Below, one piece after another: positions 49,415 through 60,800 of a DNA stretch of 64,000 bases. Source of the stretch: Cladocopium goreaui (taxonomy: Eukaryota; Sar; Dinophyceae; Suessiales; Symbiodiniaceae). How positions within the stretch are numbered: the stretch's first letter is position 1; the number at the start of each line of letters is the position of its first letter. The notes under the pieces were generated by a model that worked only from the letters and a program-made list of their open reading frames with translations, was not told the DNA's origin and searched no databases. A program made the translations under genes and the position numbers. Where the stretch lies: contig CAMXCT020000314.1 in NCBI GenBank assembly GCA_947184155.2, positions 104,486 to 168,485 on the forward strand, in the 5' to 3' direction.

Positions 49415-49960
49415 AGCATGGATTGACGCTCCGTGCGAAGATCTTGCCATGTATGGCCAGGCTAGGGAGCTAGCTTTGAAATGGATTGACGCGCCGTGCG
49501 AAGATCCAGCGCCTGAATGCGGCCATGTGATCGAAAGAAAAGATAGCGCACATGACAGATCAGAACAGGTTCTGTGCAATCGGTTGTAGCGATTCTTGTG
49601 TCGCTTGCTTTCAGTGAGAGCTACATTGCTGCACTTGCCGCAGTCGCTTGGCAGGTCCAGCATGCTGCGATGTCGTGATCTTTGCTAGTGCTGCCCAGCG
49701 GTACGTCTGCTGAAAACGTTTAATGCCAGGTACCGCCTTCATTGGCAGATGAACGCTCACTCTGGTGCGTCGTGATCTTTGATCGTACTGTTACTCCTGA
49801 AACTGACAGACTTCATGATGACATCGCCTTTTCTGTATAGATATAACAGCTTGTTATTGTGCTGTTCTGCCAGGTACCGACTTCATCGCGCAGATGCTGC
49901 CGTTTCTGAACATACTATTCGAAGCAGTGGTCTCAGCAGTAGACATCAACCAATCACAAT
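49415..49960. repeat. Segmental duplication, copy 1 (3' flank)
   Basis: Contains TGGATTGACGCGCCGTGCGA, CTTGCTTTCAGTGAGAGC, CGCTTGGCAGGTCCAGCATG and GCGCAGATGCTGCCGTT. The same blocks in the same order occur at 50745-51110. Confidence 0.85.
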
Positions 49961-50278
49961 GACTATGTAATACGCATGTTGAGAGAGAGAGAGAGAAATA
50001 TATATATATATATACACATAGAAATTCCAAGTTTGCTTGCTGATTTGTAACACTGGAAGAACTGAAAAAATCGATCTCGGCTCCAGGAGCTCTCGGCTCA
50101 GTTTTGGTCATTTTTGCTGTGTAAATTGTCTTGCTCTTGTGCCGGCATTAGAAGAGAAACTCACTTTACGATTTCTCTGACCGCCTTGCGCCTCTTTCGC
50201 CAATGTATGGAAGAAACGTTTTGAAGCCCAAGGACGATTGACAGTCAGATTTCTCCTCGAGATTGGAAGGAAGCATGG

Positions 50279-50665
50279 ATGTCATGTCTTGAGTGCTTGG
50301 AGCAGACAGAGGGCAGAGTCTATGACTTGGAAGGCGATGACTGTATCATCTTGGCCCGGGTCAGACGTCTTCTCTGGGTGGCCTCCATGGACGACTGGTC
50401 CTTTCTTAAGGTTCTGGAGAATAATGCAGCAGTGTTGCAGCTGGAAGCGGTCGTGCCACAAGGAACCTCCTGGCGTGACTTTCATGCCTTCGTCGGCAGG
50501 TACCATAAGAGTCAGTTTGAAACTGCTGTGAGCGACCTCGGCATGCTGCGTGCCGCGTGGGAGTCTGCAGCGGAGGTGTCGTTGCCATATGCCGCTTGGC
50601 TGTGTATCGCAGAAGTGCAACTGGAGGAGACTTTCTGGATTGTGACCGTCCGCGGTTGTCCGTAG
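50279..50665 (+). CDS. Candidate host ORF, unknown function
   Basis: 128 codons from MSCLECLEQTEGRVYDLEGD to a TAG at 50663-50665. It includes DCIILARVRRLLWVASMDDW, FHAFVGRYHKSQFETAVSDL and LPYAAWLCIAEVQLEETFW. Balanced composition suggests a real exon or a small gene. It may be one exon of a longer gene, since the frame is open at its 5' side only briefly. A minus-strand frame covers the same bases but gives a less protein-like sequence. Its 3' flank duplicates that of the exon at 48.9-49.4 kb. Confidence 0.45.
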   Translation: MSCLECLEQTEGRVYDLEGDDCIILARVRRLLWVASMDDWSFLKVLENNAAVLQLEAVVPQGTSWRDFHAFVGRYHKSQFETAVSDLGMLRAAWESAAEVSLPYAAWLCIAEVQLEETFWIVTVRGCP

Positions 50666-50744
50666 GTGTCCGTGATGTTCGATGTGGCTGTTACCGTGTC
50701 TTGGACTTGATCCGGATTCCGTGTGCAGTATGTACCGTTTATAG

Positions 50745-51110
50745 CCAAAGGAGCTAGCTTTAGCTTGCATGGATTGACGCGCCGTGCGAAGATCTAGCGC
50801 CTGAACGCGGCCATGTGAGAGACAGAAAAAAGATCACGTTCATGACAAATGAGAACAGTTTCTGTGCAATCGGTGCCACTATTCTTGTGTTGCTTGCTTT
50901 CAGTGGGAGCTACATTACTGCACTTGCCGCCGTCGCTTGGCAGGTCCACCACGCTGCGATGTCGTGATCTTTGCTAGTGCTGTTGCAGTTGACGGTGCTC
51001 ATATGTCTGTTATCAATCTGTGCTTCTGAAACTAACAGTCTTCGTGACAGCCGGTGTTTTCTGTTGTTCTGCCAGGCACCGGCTTCGTCGCGCAGATGCT
51101 GCTGTTCAAT
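50745..51110. repeat. Segmental duplication, copy 2 (3' flank)
   Basis: Partner of 49415-49960. The copies are close, with small indels. Confidence 0.85.
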
Positions 51111-51162
51111 ACATGCATACATACATACATACATGCATGCATGCATACATACATACATACCA
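51111..51162. repeat. CATA microsatellite (first)
   Basis: (CATA)n with CATG interruptions. Confidence 0.95.
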
Positions 51163-51369
51163 GCCACAGGGCGTGCAGAAAGACTTCGCAAAATTTGCGG
51201 TTGCGGTATAAAGAGTGCAGACCATTACTTTGGTCAGCGGACCGAGTCAGCGGAAGTATGGTGAGCACACCATCGCTTTGATAGTATGTCGGGAAAAAAC
51301 CAGCAGAGCCTGGTGGAAATCAAAGAAGACGACGCAACTTACTCAAAAATTACTTACTCGCAAACAACT

Positions 51370-51545
51370 TGCCCTACATACATACATGCATACATACACG
51401 CATACACGCATACATACATACATACATACATACATACATACATACATACATACATACATACATACATACATACATCCATACATCCATACATCCATACATC
51501 CATACATCCATACATCCATACATCCATACATACATACATACATAC
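51370..51545. repeat. CATA/CATC microsatellite (second)
   Basis: About 44 tetramers, with CATACATC in the second half. It ends just before copia-2. Confidence 0.95.
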
Positions 51546-51624
51546 TGCGAATGGGGGCACAGTAAGAGTTCACTTCATTACCCCCATATACATAGCCATC
51601 TTTCCACAGCCAGGGGACCACAAA

Positions 51625-51647
51625 ACCGATGGTCCTTTTGGCTCAAG
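51625..51647 (+). promoter_or_regulatory. Relic-like dinoflagellate spliced-leader sequence
   Basis: ACCGATGGTCCTTTTGGCTCAAG compared with the 22-nt spliced leader DCCGTAGCCATTTTGGCTCAAG: the 5' CCG and the 3' TTTTGGCTCAAG (51636-51647, 12 bases) match; the middle differs and is one base longer. It lies 191 bases upstream of the gag ATG. Such relics arise when a trans-spliced mRNA is reverse transcribed and reinserted. A 12-base chance match in this window is unlikely but not excluded. Confidence 0.5.
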
Positions 51648-51838
51648 ACCCCTACTGCAGCGTCCAAGTAAAACAGAGAGCCATGCAGAAGCCTGCCTCC
51701 GGTTGATCATTGCCAAACGCCAAACGCGAAACAAATCATTCAAGAACGGACGTATTCAAGGGAACGTCCAATTCACAGGTTATCAGCCGTAGGTCTCCCA
51801 CGGAGCCTACGAGCGGGTAGCTGCGGACCTTACAACCA

Positions 51839-54800
51839 ATGGCTGAGGAGGACAGTAGCGATAACGCATTCTCATTTGCTGGACATGCCGCCGCACCAGC
51901 TGCCGGCACGCAGTCAAATTCTTCACAGAGTTTCGATACTGGTGGAAGCGAAACCTCAGAATTGAGACCTAGCACATCCAGACGACCTCTGGTTGCCCCA
52001 AGAGGGAGGTTAATGCCGACAATGCAAGCAATCCAAGACAGGGACAATACACCTGGAAAGAGGAGATCGTCCGCACGACAATCGTCGCCTCCGATGACTC
52101 CGAGGACTAAGGCGAAGCCTACATCTTCGAATCCGCCTTCACCGATTCAGGACGCTACACCATCAGGAGTAGGATCTTTTCAACAAGTGAATGTTCCATC
52201 AAGTGGTAGCGATGTCTTCACTGCCTATCAGAGTGAACTGTCAGAGTACAAAGCATCACTGGACAAGGCTACTGAAGAGGAATCTGTGCTTCAGGCGAGA
52301 TTAACCGAGATGGCCGCCTATGCCGACCAACAATTTAACTATCTGGAGAACACCACACATCAAGAGATGACATCGATGGCTCGACAACTTCAAGCACTGA
52401 ACTCTGAACTGCTCGCCGCACAACAGGAAGACGAAGGAGCAACTTATAGAATTGAAGAGTTGGAGAGGTATCGAACTATGTCAAATGAGGCAGCATCTCA
52501 TCTGGAATTTCGATATCCACAATTGAGATCTGAATTCAATGAACAAATGGGACAAGCGAATGCAATCATGGTACATGTAGGTGCAGATGCAAATGCTCAC
52601 ATCAATCAACTCAGATTGGAACTGGAAAACGCAGAGATGAACGCGAAGCAGGAGGCCCTGGCTGTTGGATATGCCAATGACAGAACATGTGCACTTCACA
52701 TTGAAATGCTAGAGATCGCAAACCAGAATCAAACGATGAAGAGTACTATGTCATTGAACATCAGACGGCTGGAAACGGAACTCGACTCTGCTGACGCGAA
52801 GAGGGTAGACATCATGAGGGAACTTCGTAGTGACCTAAGATCCGAACACAACAGATATTCTGAATGTGAACACCATCTAGCTCTGGAGGAATCACAACTT
52901 CAATTACAGGTTATTCGCAATGAAGGTCTACAATCACAACTGACCACATCGGAAAATCGATATTCTGAAGAGTTGACCTCTAAGGTGAGCGGAATGCGTG
53001 ATATGAGGATCATGGAACTACGATCTGAACTGCACATGAAACAAAGCCTTTTGGAACGAATGCAACATCAACTGACTGAATCGAAGAATCAGTATCATGA
53101 ACTCTCATGTCAGCAGGCGAGACATGCATCTCCAAGTGTTTCACCATCACATGGGATTTACTATGAGATGTATAATCAACTGCATGATGAGTATGAAACG
53201 GCCATGAGATCCAAGAGTGACGTTGATACTATGCTGCGGAGGACTAGGGCTGAGCTTATCGACAATGAGACATTGCTCAAGACCTACCAAAGCTCGTATG
53301 AATCACTGGGCAAGAAATACCAAGATGCTTTGGGAAAGATCGACTTCATGAGCAACAATCCGAATACTTCCAGTAACCTATTCGACACATTACATAACGA
53401 AATCAGTGACAGAGATGAAGCAATAGTTCGACTTAACACTGAAGTTGCAGATCGGGAAGAATCTCTTAATCGTGCTCATCGAGATGCCGGTAAAGCTATC
53501 AGCATGTTGAATGATAGACGACTCGTCATCAAAGGGGCCACAGATTATTCTATTCCTGAAAGTCATCTGACAGAAATGCACCAACTTGTCAATGAACGTC
53601 AAACAGAGGTGGAGGAAATGTCGAACACTATTGCTGCACTGAAGTTCGAAAACCAGGCTGCTTCCTCTTCTGCACAGAACCTGCAAGCTATAATGTATGG
53701 ATCATCCAACAATGCTTTTCCCAGGAATGAGTGTGAAGAGAAGTGCGCCAAGTTGAAAGCTGAACTGGAAGAGATGAAGCAAGAGAAGAAGTCGGAAGTC
53801 AATGCTCTTCGTGATGAGCTGAAGAAGATGGAAAAGCGTAAAGATTACTACAAGAACAACTTTTCCCAAGCTGAAGATCGTGCCAACGACGAAGAACAAG
53901 AATTTCGTGCTGAAGCCGAAGCTTTTGAGAAGCTCAGGAACGAATACAACACCAACGTCATTGAACTGGAGAACCTCGAAAAGGACAAGTCTAAATCTTC
54001 TATCTCTCAGAGAGAAGCAGAGAAGATCAACCTACAACCTTGGCCTAAGACCACTGAACTTTCATCCTGGAAGGGAAGTGTCGTTCATGAAGTTTGCGTT
54101 GCAAGTGGAGACCGACATTATGATGATTGGAAAGCGTGGCTAGCTCCATGTCTCACTGATCAGCCGGACTTGGAGACTTTGGCCAAGGCACCTGAGGTGA
54201 GATTCCAATCTATAGATGCTAAGCTCTCCAATGCTTTGAGGAAGGTCATCGACAATGCTGGAGACAAATCCATGCAAGTGAAGTATGACATGTCCATGAA
54301 GAACCAGATGTATGGGAAGAGCGGAGACTTCATTAAGGGGCGAGAACTGTTTGCGATGATTCTGATTAGTTTCAAGTCTCCTGACCACACTGAAGTTCTC
54401 TACAATGCTCATCATCTGTACATGTTCAGCTACTATGGAGATGACCAACTCGAGGCTTTCTACAACAAGTGGCTTGACATCATATACAACATGAAACATG
54501 ATGATCGGCCTTCTACAAATTCCCTGCGTGACACATTGTTCCGGAAAATTGAGCACTCAAAACTCATGCACTTTGATATCAGCCGATACCGTACCTTTGA
54601 TGAAGGGCATCATGAAAAGACTTTTGACTTCCTAATCAATATGATCAAGGGATACATTGCCAGAGGGAAGCAAGAAAGATTGTTGAAAGACAGAGAACGT
54701 GCAGTCAAGATATCGTTGTCATCCAACAAGACTATGCCAGCATTGGAAGATGACGTGAAAACTGCAGCTCCCACCAAGACGAAGAAGGAGGACGCTGCAG

Positions 54801-57800
54801 CCGCCTCGTCTGCTGGTGACCCTCCTAAAGGGAAGCCGAAGGCTAAGGCAAAGAGCGAGGCTGCTTCTGTCCTTCCTACTCCTTCTCCGAAGTCTCACGC
54901 CGACAAGAACAAGAAAGGCAAGGGCAAAGGAGGGAAGGGAAGATCGTCGTCACCCACTGACAAGAAGAAGATTTTCTGCAACTACTTCTTCAATAAAGGT
55001 GGATGTAACAAAGGTGACAAATGTCTCTACAGTCATTCTCAGAAAGTCTATGATGCCAAGATGAAGGACAAGAAAGGTAGAAGTCGAAGCAGAGATTCAT
55101 CTGGAAGGAAGAGTAAAGGGAGTTCTTCATCAGCTGGACCGAAGAAAAGGGTATGCTGGCAGTGGCAAAAGGGTACATGTACTTTTGGAAGCAAGTGCAA
55201 GTTTCTACATGCAGATCAATCACCATCAGCATCCTCTGAAAGAACCAGCAACAAGGACAAGAAGAAGAAAGCGGTTCCCATTACTATTGATTCCTTCTTT
55301 GACAGCGACACTGAAGATGCAAAGGATTATTCCTCGCCGAGGGTAGCCAGCGCAAAGAAATCTTCTGATGTTCGCAAGATCACGTTCAACATGGAGCCTG
55401 AGATCTACAAGATTCAGATCAAGGACTATCCGGAGGGAATGCCCAAACGAATGTATCGTGATCCCAACAAGCCTTATGTTTTCATGAAGACTGAAGATCT
55501 GACTGATGATCAATCCAAATCTGACAGCACACTAGGTCAAACTCGGGCAAGAGCTAGAGCTATCATCATGGATAGGACTGGACTCCACCGTGACGTAGAT
55601 GAAGTAAGAATCATCATCGGCCCGAAATTCGACATGCTGATCAAATTGGATGGTGATAAAGAGGATCTGGTGTTCTTGGAAGAACTTGTTGAACATGAAA
55701 CCGAAAGATCCCTCGAGAAGTCCAAGAATCTCATGTGCATTTCACTACCTGTGCAAGCCAAAGACCGAAGGTTCATTCTCGACTCAGGTAGCGGACATGA
55801 TCTGATTTCTGCACGAAAAGCTGAAAGAATGAACTTGAAGAAAAGAGTTTGTGATCCCATCATGTTCCACACTGCGAACGGTTCAACTGCCACCCAAACC
55901 GAAGCTGAAATTGATTTGGGAACATTTGACGAGATATCGCAAGCCTACGTCCTTGATGACACTCCATCGGTAATGTCTCTTGGGAAACGATGCATGGAAG
56001 AAGGATATTCTTTCGTGTGGCCTTCCGGTAAGATGCCATTCATGATCACAAAGAACGGGGAACGTATTGATCTGACGATCCATGACAATATCCCTTACAT
56101 TGATCTTGGGACGTATGAGTGCACCCCATATGAATGTCGTCAAACATCGAAGATTCATGACCTACTTGAGCGTTTCCAAGAGGACATCAACAACTTCGAT
56201 GACCTAGATGATATAGGCCGAACATCCCGAAGAGTATATCTGGATGGAGAAAGTGGGTTTGAGGTGACAAACGATGATCAAAATGGTTCTCAACACGTAA
56301 AGAAGCTCAAAGTGAAGAAGAGGAAAAAGACAGGGAACCGACGAAGAAAGACGGCATCACCTGGAGAAGAAATCCCATCTGATGATGAAGGTTATGCACC
56401 AGGAACTCCATATGATGGTCCCCCAGGAGGTCAAGAAACTGACCTGGGAGATGATGGACATGGAGCCCCTGAAGAAGTCGCTGAAGGTGACGAAGATGAC
56501 ATCGAAGTCGATGTTGTTGAAGGCGAATCCAGGGTAGCCAAGAGAGGAACACTCAAAAGGGAAGCAAACAGTCTGAACCACAAGTTGACTCACAGATACA
56601 AGAATCCATACTGTGACTCATGCATTCGCGCAAAGATGAAACACTTCAAGACTCGTAGAGGATCATACAAAAGGGAACTCAAGAAGTTTGGCGACCTCAT
56701 CACTTTCGATGCTGTTGACACATCCAAAGTTCATGATGATGTACTTATTCTGGAGAAGGAAGTGTTAGTCGTCAGAGACTGTTTTACAGGAATCATTGGT
56801 GCTTATCCGTCCGACCGAATGACAAAGGATGATGTAGTCAGAGCAGTGAAACAGTTCATCGGCGCCAAGAAGGTCAGACAGGCATATTCTGATCATGCTC
56901 CACAATTCATTGAAGCGATGAATGAGATGAAGATTCCAATTGATCATTCACTACCTGGAAGACCTCAGACAAATTCCATCGCCGAGAGAACGAATCAGTT
57001 CATTCTGACTGCAACATCTACATGTCTGTTGGAGGCCGGGTTACCACCATGCTTCTGGAGAACAGCAATCCTTTGTGTATGTCATCTACTCAATGTAGAA
57101 CCCAATGATGATGAACTTAGTGCTTGGTGTAAACTCCATGGAACTGACTTTGCTGGAAAACTCATTCCCTATGGTGCTCGTGTGAACTACAAGCCTCCGA
57201 AAACAAGAGAAGCAGGTCAACTTCACAAATTTGGACCTGATTCTATACCAGGAGTTTTTGCAGGGTATCACATTGGCCCAGGGATGCATTGGTCGAGACA
57301 ATACAAAGTTTGGCCTTTGAGTGAATTCGTACATCAGAATCTAGGTGACGATGCCAGCAAGCCAGAACATCGTCTTCTCAAACCTCCTCATCTGACCGAG
57401 AAAGTTGAGATGGTGACACCATTGACATTCCCATGCAAACAAGAATATGAAAGAGTGAACACGACCTTAGAAGGAATGAAAGAAAGAGAACTTCTCGATG
57501 GTGAACCATCCAAAAGACCTCGAGATGGTGATGAGGACGAGCAAGATGATGATGATGACGAGCTTGATGACGGAGATGATGGTGGACCTGGGCCAAGTGG
57601 TGGAAAAGCCTCAAAGAAACCTCTCGAAGCCTCTGAGGATATCTTCGAAGACAAGGACCCAGAAGAAATGACCTTAGAAGAACTCATCGATGCACAACCA
57701 GATCATTGGAGGTCAGGTAAAGCTGGGGATGGGAAGGTGTACCTCAATGATGATGGCGAGAAAGTCAAATTGAATGTCAAGGGGAACCCTTACAAGAGTG

Positions 57801-60800
57801 GAGATGATGGTAGGAGACTCTTCAAGACCTCATTGAGACCCAAGGGTACCTACTCTCCAGAAGAGTGGCGAAAGCTATCTCAATCTGACCGGAACGTCAT
57901 CCTCAAGGCCGAGAAGAAGAAGATGGAAAAGAAGGAGGCTGATGAAAAGAACAAAAGAAAGATTGAGGAAGTGAAGAAGAAATCACTGAAGAAGGAGAAG
58001 AAAGATTCAAAGAAGGACAAGGGCATGCCGAAGTCCAAAGACGATGATGGTGGGCAGGACGATCCGCACTCAAAGTCGAAGAAATCCGATGCAGGTGTTG
58101 GTGAGGTGATGAAGAACAAAGTTACTTTGCCTATCACATGTACGAGTGCATATCTTGACATGTATGACATCGTTGATGATGATGACGTTCATGGGAAACG
58201 TTACATTGATTGTCGGAAGATTAGAAGGAGTGCTGATGCGAGCCCATGTTCCGATGCTTCTACTGACGTCCCGGACGACGAGGAATATCTCACTGAATGG
58301 GACGAGTGGTCGGAGGTCGAGAAGGGCTGTGGTCCGAAAGCATCGTGGAGTGGTGAAGTTTGGAACACTTTGTCTGGTGTGATCTCGAAGTCTTCCACGG
58401 CAACGCCGGGTGAATCAACCATGATCAAGAATGGCAAGTGTATCAACGTCAAGAACATGAAGAACACAACCACTGACGATGATGATGATCTCATAGCATT
58501 CCCTACTATGCCATGTACATCTGCACCCAATAATATTCATCGAACCAAAGTACCTCCTGAAGGCCTGGGGGGAAAGCTCTTCAACGCCATGGTTTCACGA
58601 CCGGTTGGTAGAGCAGAGATTGAATCCAATCCTAAAGCAAAGGAAGCAATGCTCAAGGAATGGAAAGGACTCCGAGATCAAGAAGTGTTTGATTTCTCCA
58701 TGGTCCGAGAATATGATGATGTGGTTGCAGAAGCAAAGAAGAACAAGAAGGAAGTTCATATGGCTAGAGTTCATGGTATATGTGTGGAGAAGAACTACCA
58801 ACTACCTGAAGGTAATCCTGGTCGAAAGTTCAAAGGAAGAGGTGTTCTACTGGGTAATCAAGTGAAGAACCAACATTGGGAGGCAGCATTCTTTCAAGAT
58901 TTAGGGAATTCCCCTGCTTCCTTCGAAGCCTCACGGTGGGCCGATTTCTTTGGATGTCTTCCTGGGCATTCTGTCAAGCTCGCAGACGCGATCCAAGCTT
59001 ATATCCAGGCGAAGTTGAAGGGACCTCTATGCTGGGTGGAATTACCTACCGATGCTTGGCCTCCCGAGATTCAATACTGGAAGTTTCGACGCCCTGTCGT
59101 AAGACTTGACAAAGCTCTATATGGACATCCCGATTCAGGCACGATGTGGGAACAACATTGTGATAAGAAGGTCCAAGAAATTGGTTTTAAGCCCATTGGA
59201 GAGGAATGGCCATCAATGTATTTTCATGACAAGCTCAAACTATTGTTGGTAATCTATGTGGATGACCTCAAACTAGCTGGACCATCTGAAAATTTGGCCA
59301 AAGGTTGGGAAATGTTGCGTACCGTTTTACGCATCGAGCCCGAAACTGATTTGGGTTTGTATCTTGGATGTGTGCTTTCCCAAGGCGAGACTCAACTCCA
59401 TAATGGAAAGAAGGTCAAAACCATAACTTATAACATGGAAGGATTGTTAAAGTTATCGGTAGAAAAGTACCTTGAAATAATTGGTAAGGACACAAAATTG
59501 AAAAAGGTTTCGACTCCTAGCCTTCCAGAGGAAACGAAATGCAGCCCATACCGAGCTCCTTCCGATGGAAAGCGCAAAGTCGAGTGTCCGTGGTGTGCAC
59601 ATTCCTTTGATCCGGAGATGTCGGCTCTCAACGAGACCGTCAACTCACGTCCTGGCCAAGATAGTGAGATGCCGAATCGGGGAAATCTAGCTCCGCATGC
59701 AGCTAGTGTGCTTATGAAGCTGCTGTATGCAGCCCGCATTGCGCGGTTTGACCTTTTAAGATCCATCAATGCATTGGCACGCAATGTGACCAAATGGACT
59801 AAGGATGATGACGCCCGTCTTCATCACTTAATGTGTTATGTTAATTCCACATTGTCCCTAAAAATGATAGGATGGGTCGGTGATAAAATTGAAGATTTGT
59901 CGTTAGGACTCTTTGCAGATGCGGATTTCGCCGGCTGTGCTCACTCCTTAAGATCAACATCAGGATCGCACTTACAAGTCCAAGGTAAGTTCACAAGGTT
60001 CCCACTTGCTGGTGGAAGTAAGCGACAAGGGTGTGTTAGTCATTCAACCCCCGAAGCTGAAATAGTAGCCGCTGATACTGCTCTTAGGACTTTGGGAATC
60101 CCCGCGTTAAGTCTGTGGAAAGTCTTAGCCAGAGTTTTTCCCCAGCTCCTGTTTCATGACGATAATCAAGGGATGATTGGTGTTGTCAGATCAGGACGCA
60201 ATCCAACCATGCGTCATTTGGAGCGCACACATGGTATTTCCATTGCCTCCATGCATGAGCATTTTCAAAAGGATCATTTTGTTTTGATCTACGAAATTAC
60301 AGCCAAAATGGCAGCCGATATCCATACTAAAGGATTCAGGAATCCCATGGCATGGAAGAAAGCTTGTATGTTGATTAACCTGTTGGAACCTCAGGACTTA
60401 CAGAGCAAAGAAGTGTTAGACATGCTGCAACCTAGCACCGATGTCGACATGACTACTCGCCAAGTCTTTCAATCTAAAACTGAGGATATCCCTAACTTCC
60501 CATACACTGAAACCCCTATTCTACCAAAAGAAGTGTATAGGAAAGGGTTGACAAGTAAAGAAAAGCTTCAATATTTGCCTGGTATGGATCCAATCTTTGT
60601 TGTCAAGCAGCCGGTGTTTTATCGCCCCAAGCCACCAGGCTTGCTGGTACCGCCAGATGTGTTACGATCCACATGGATTCTTCTCAATGGTACATGGACA
60701 AAGGTCGAACACCGTGCATCTCCACCAGAGCAGGCAGTCCGATTCGATAAATGGGTTGAGCGCGCATGTTTTCAATATCATTCGCCCAACAAGCAGCCGT

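Noticed and set aside
51215-51792. ORFs of Tyr, Ile, His and Thr repeats
   Set aside because: Translations of the CATA microsatellite.
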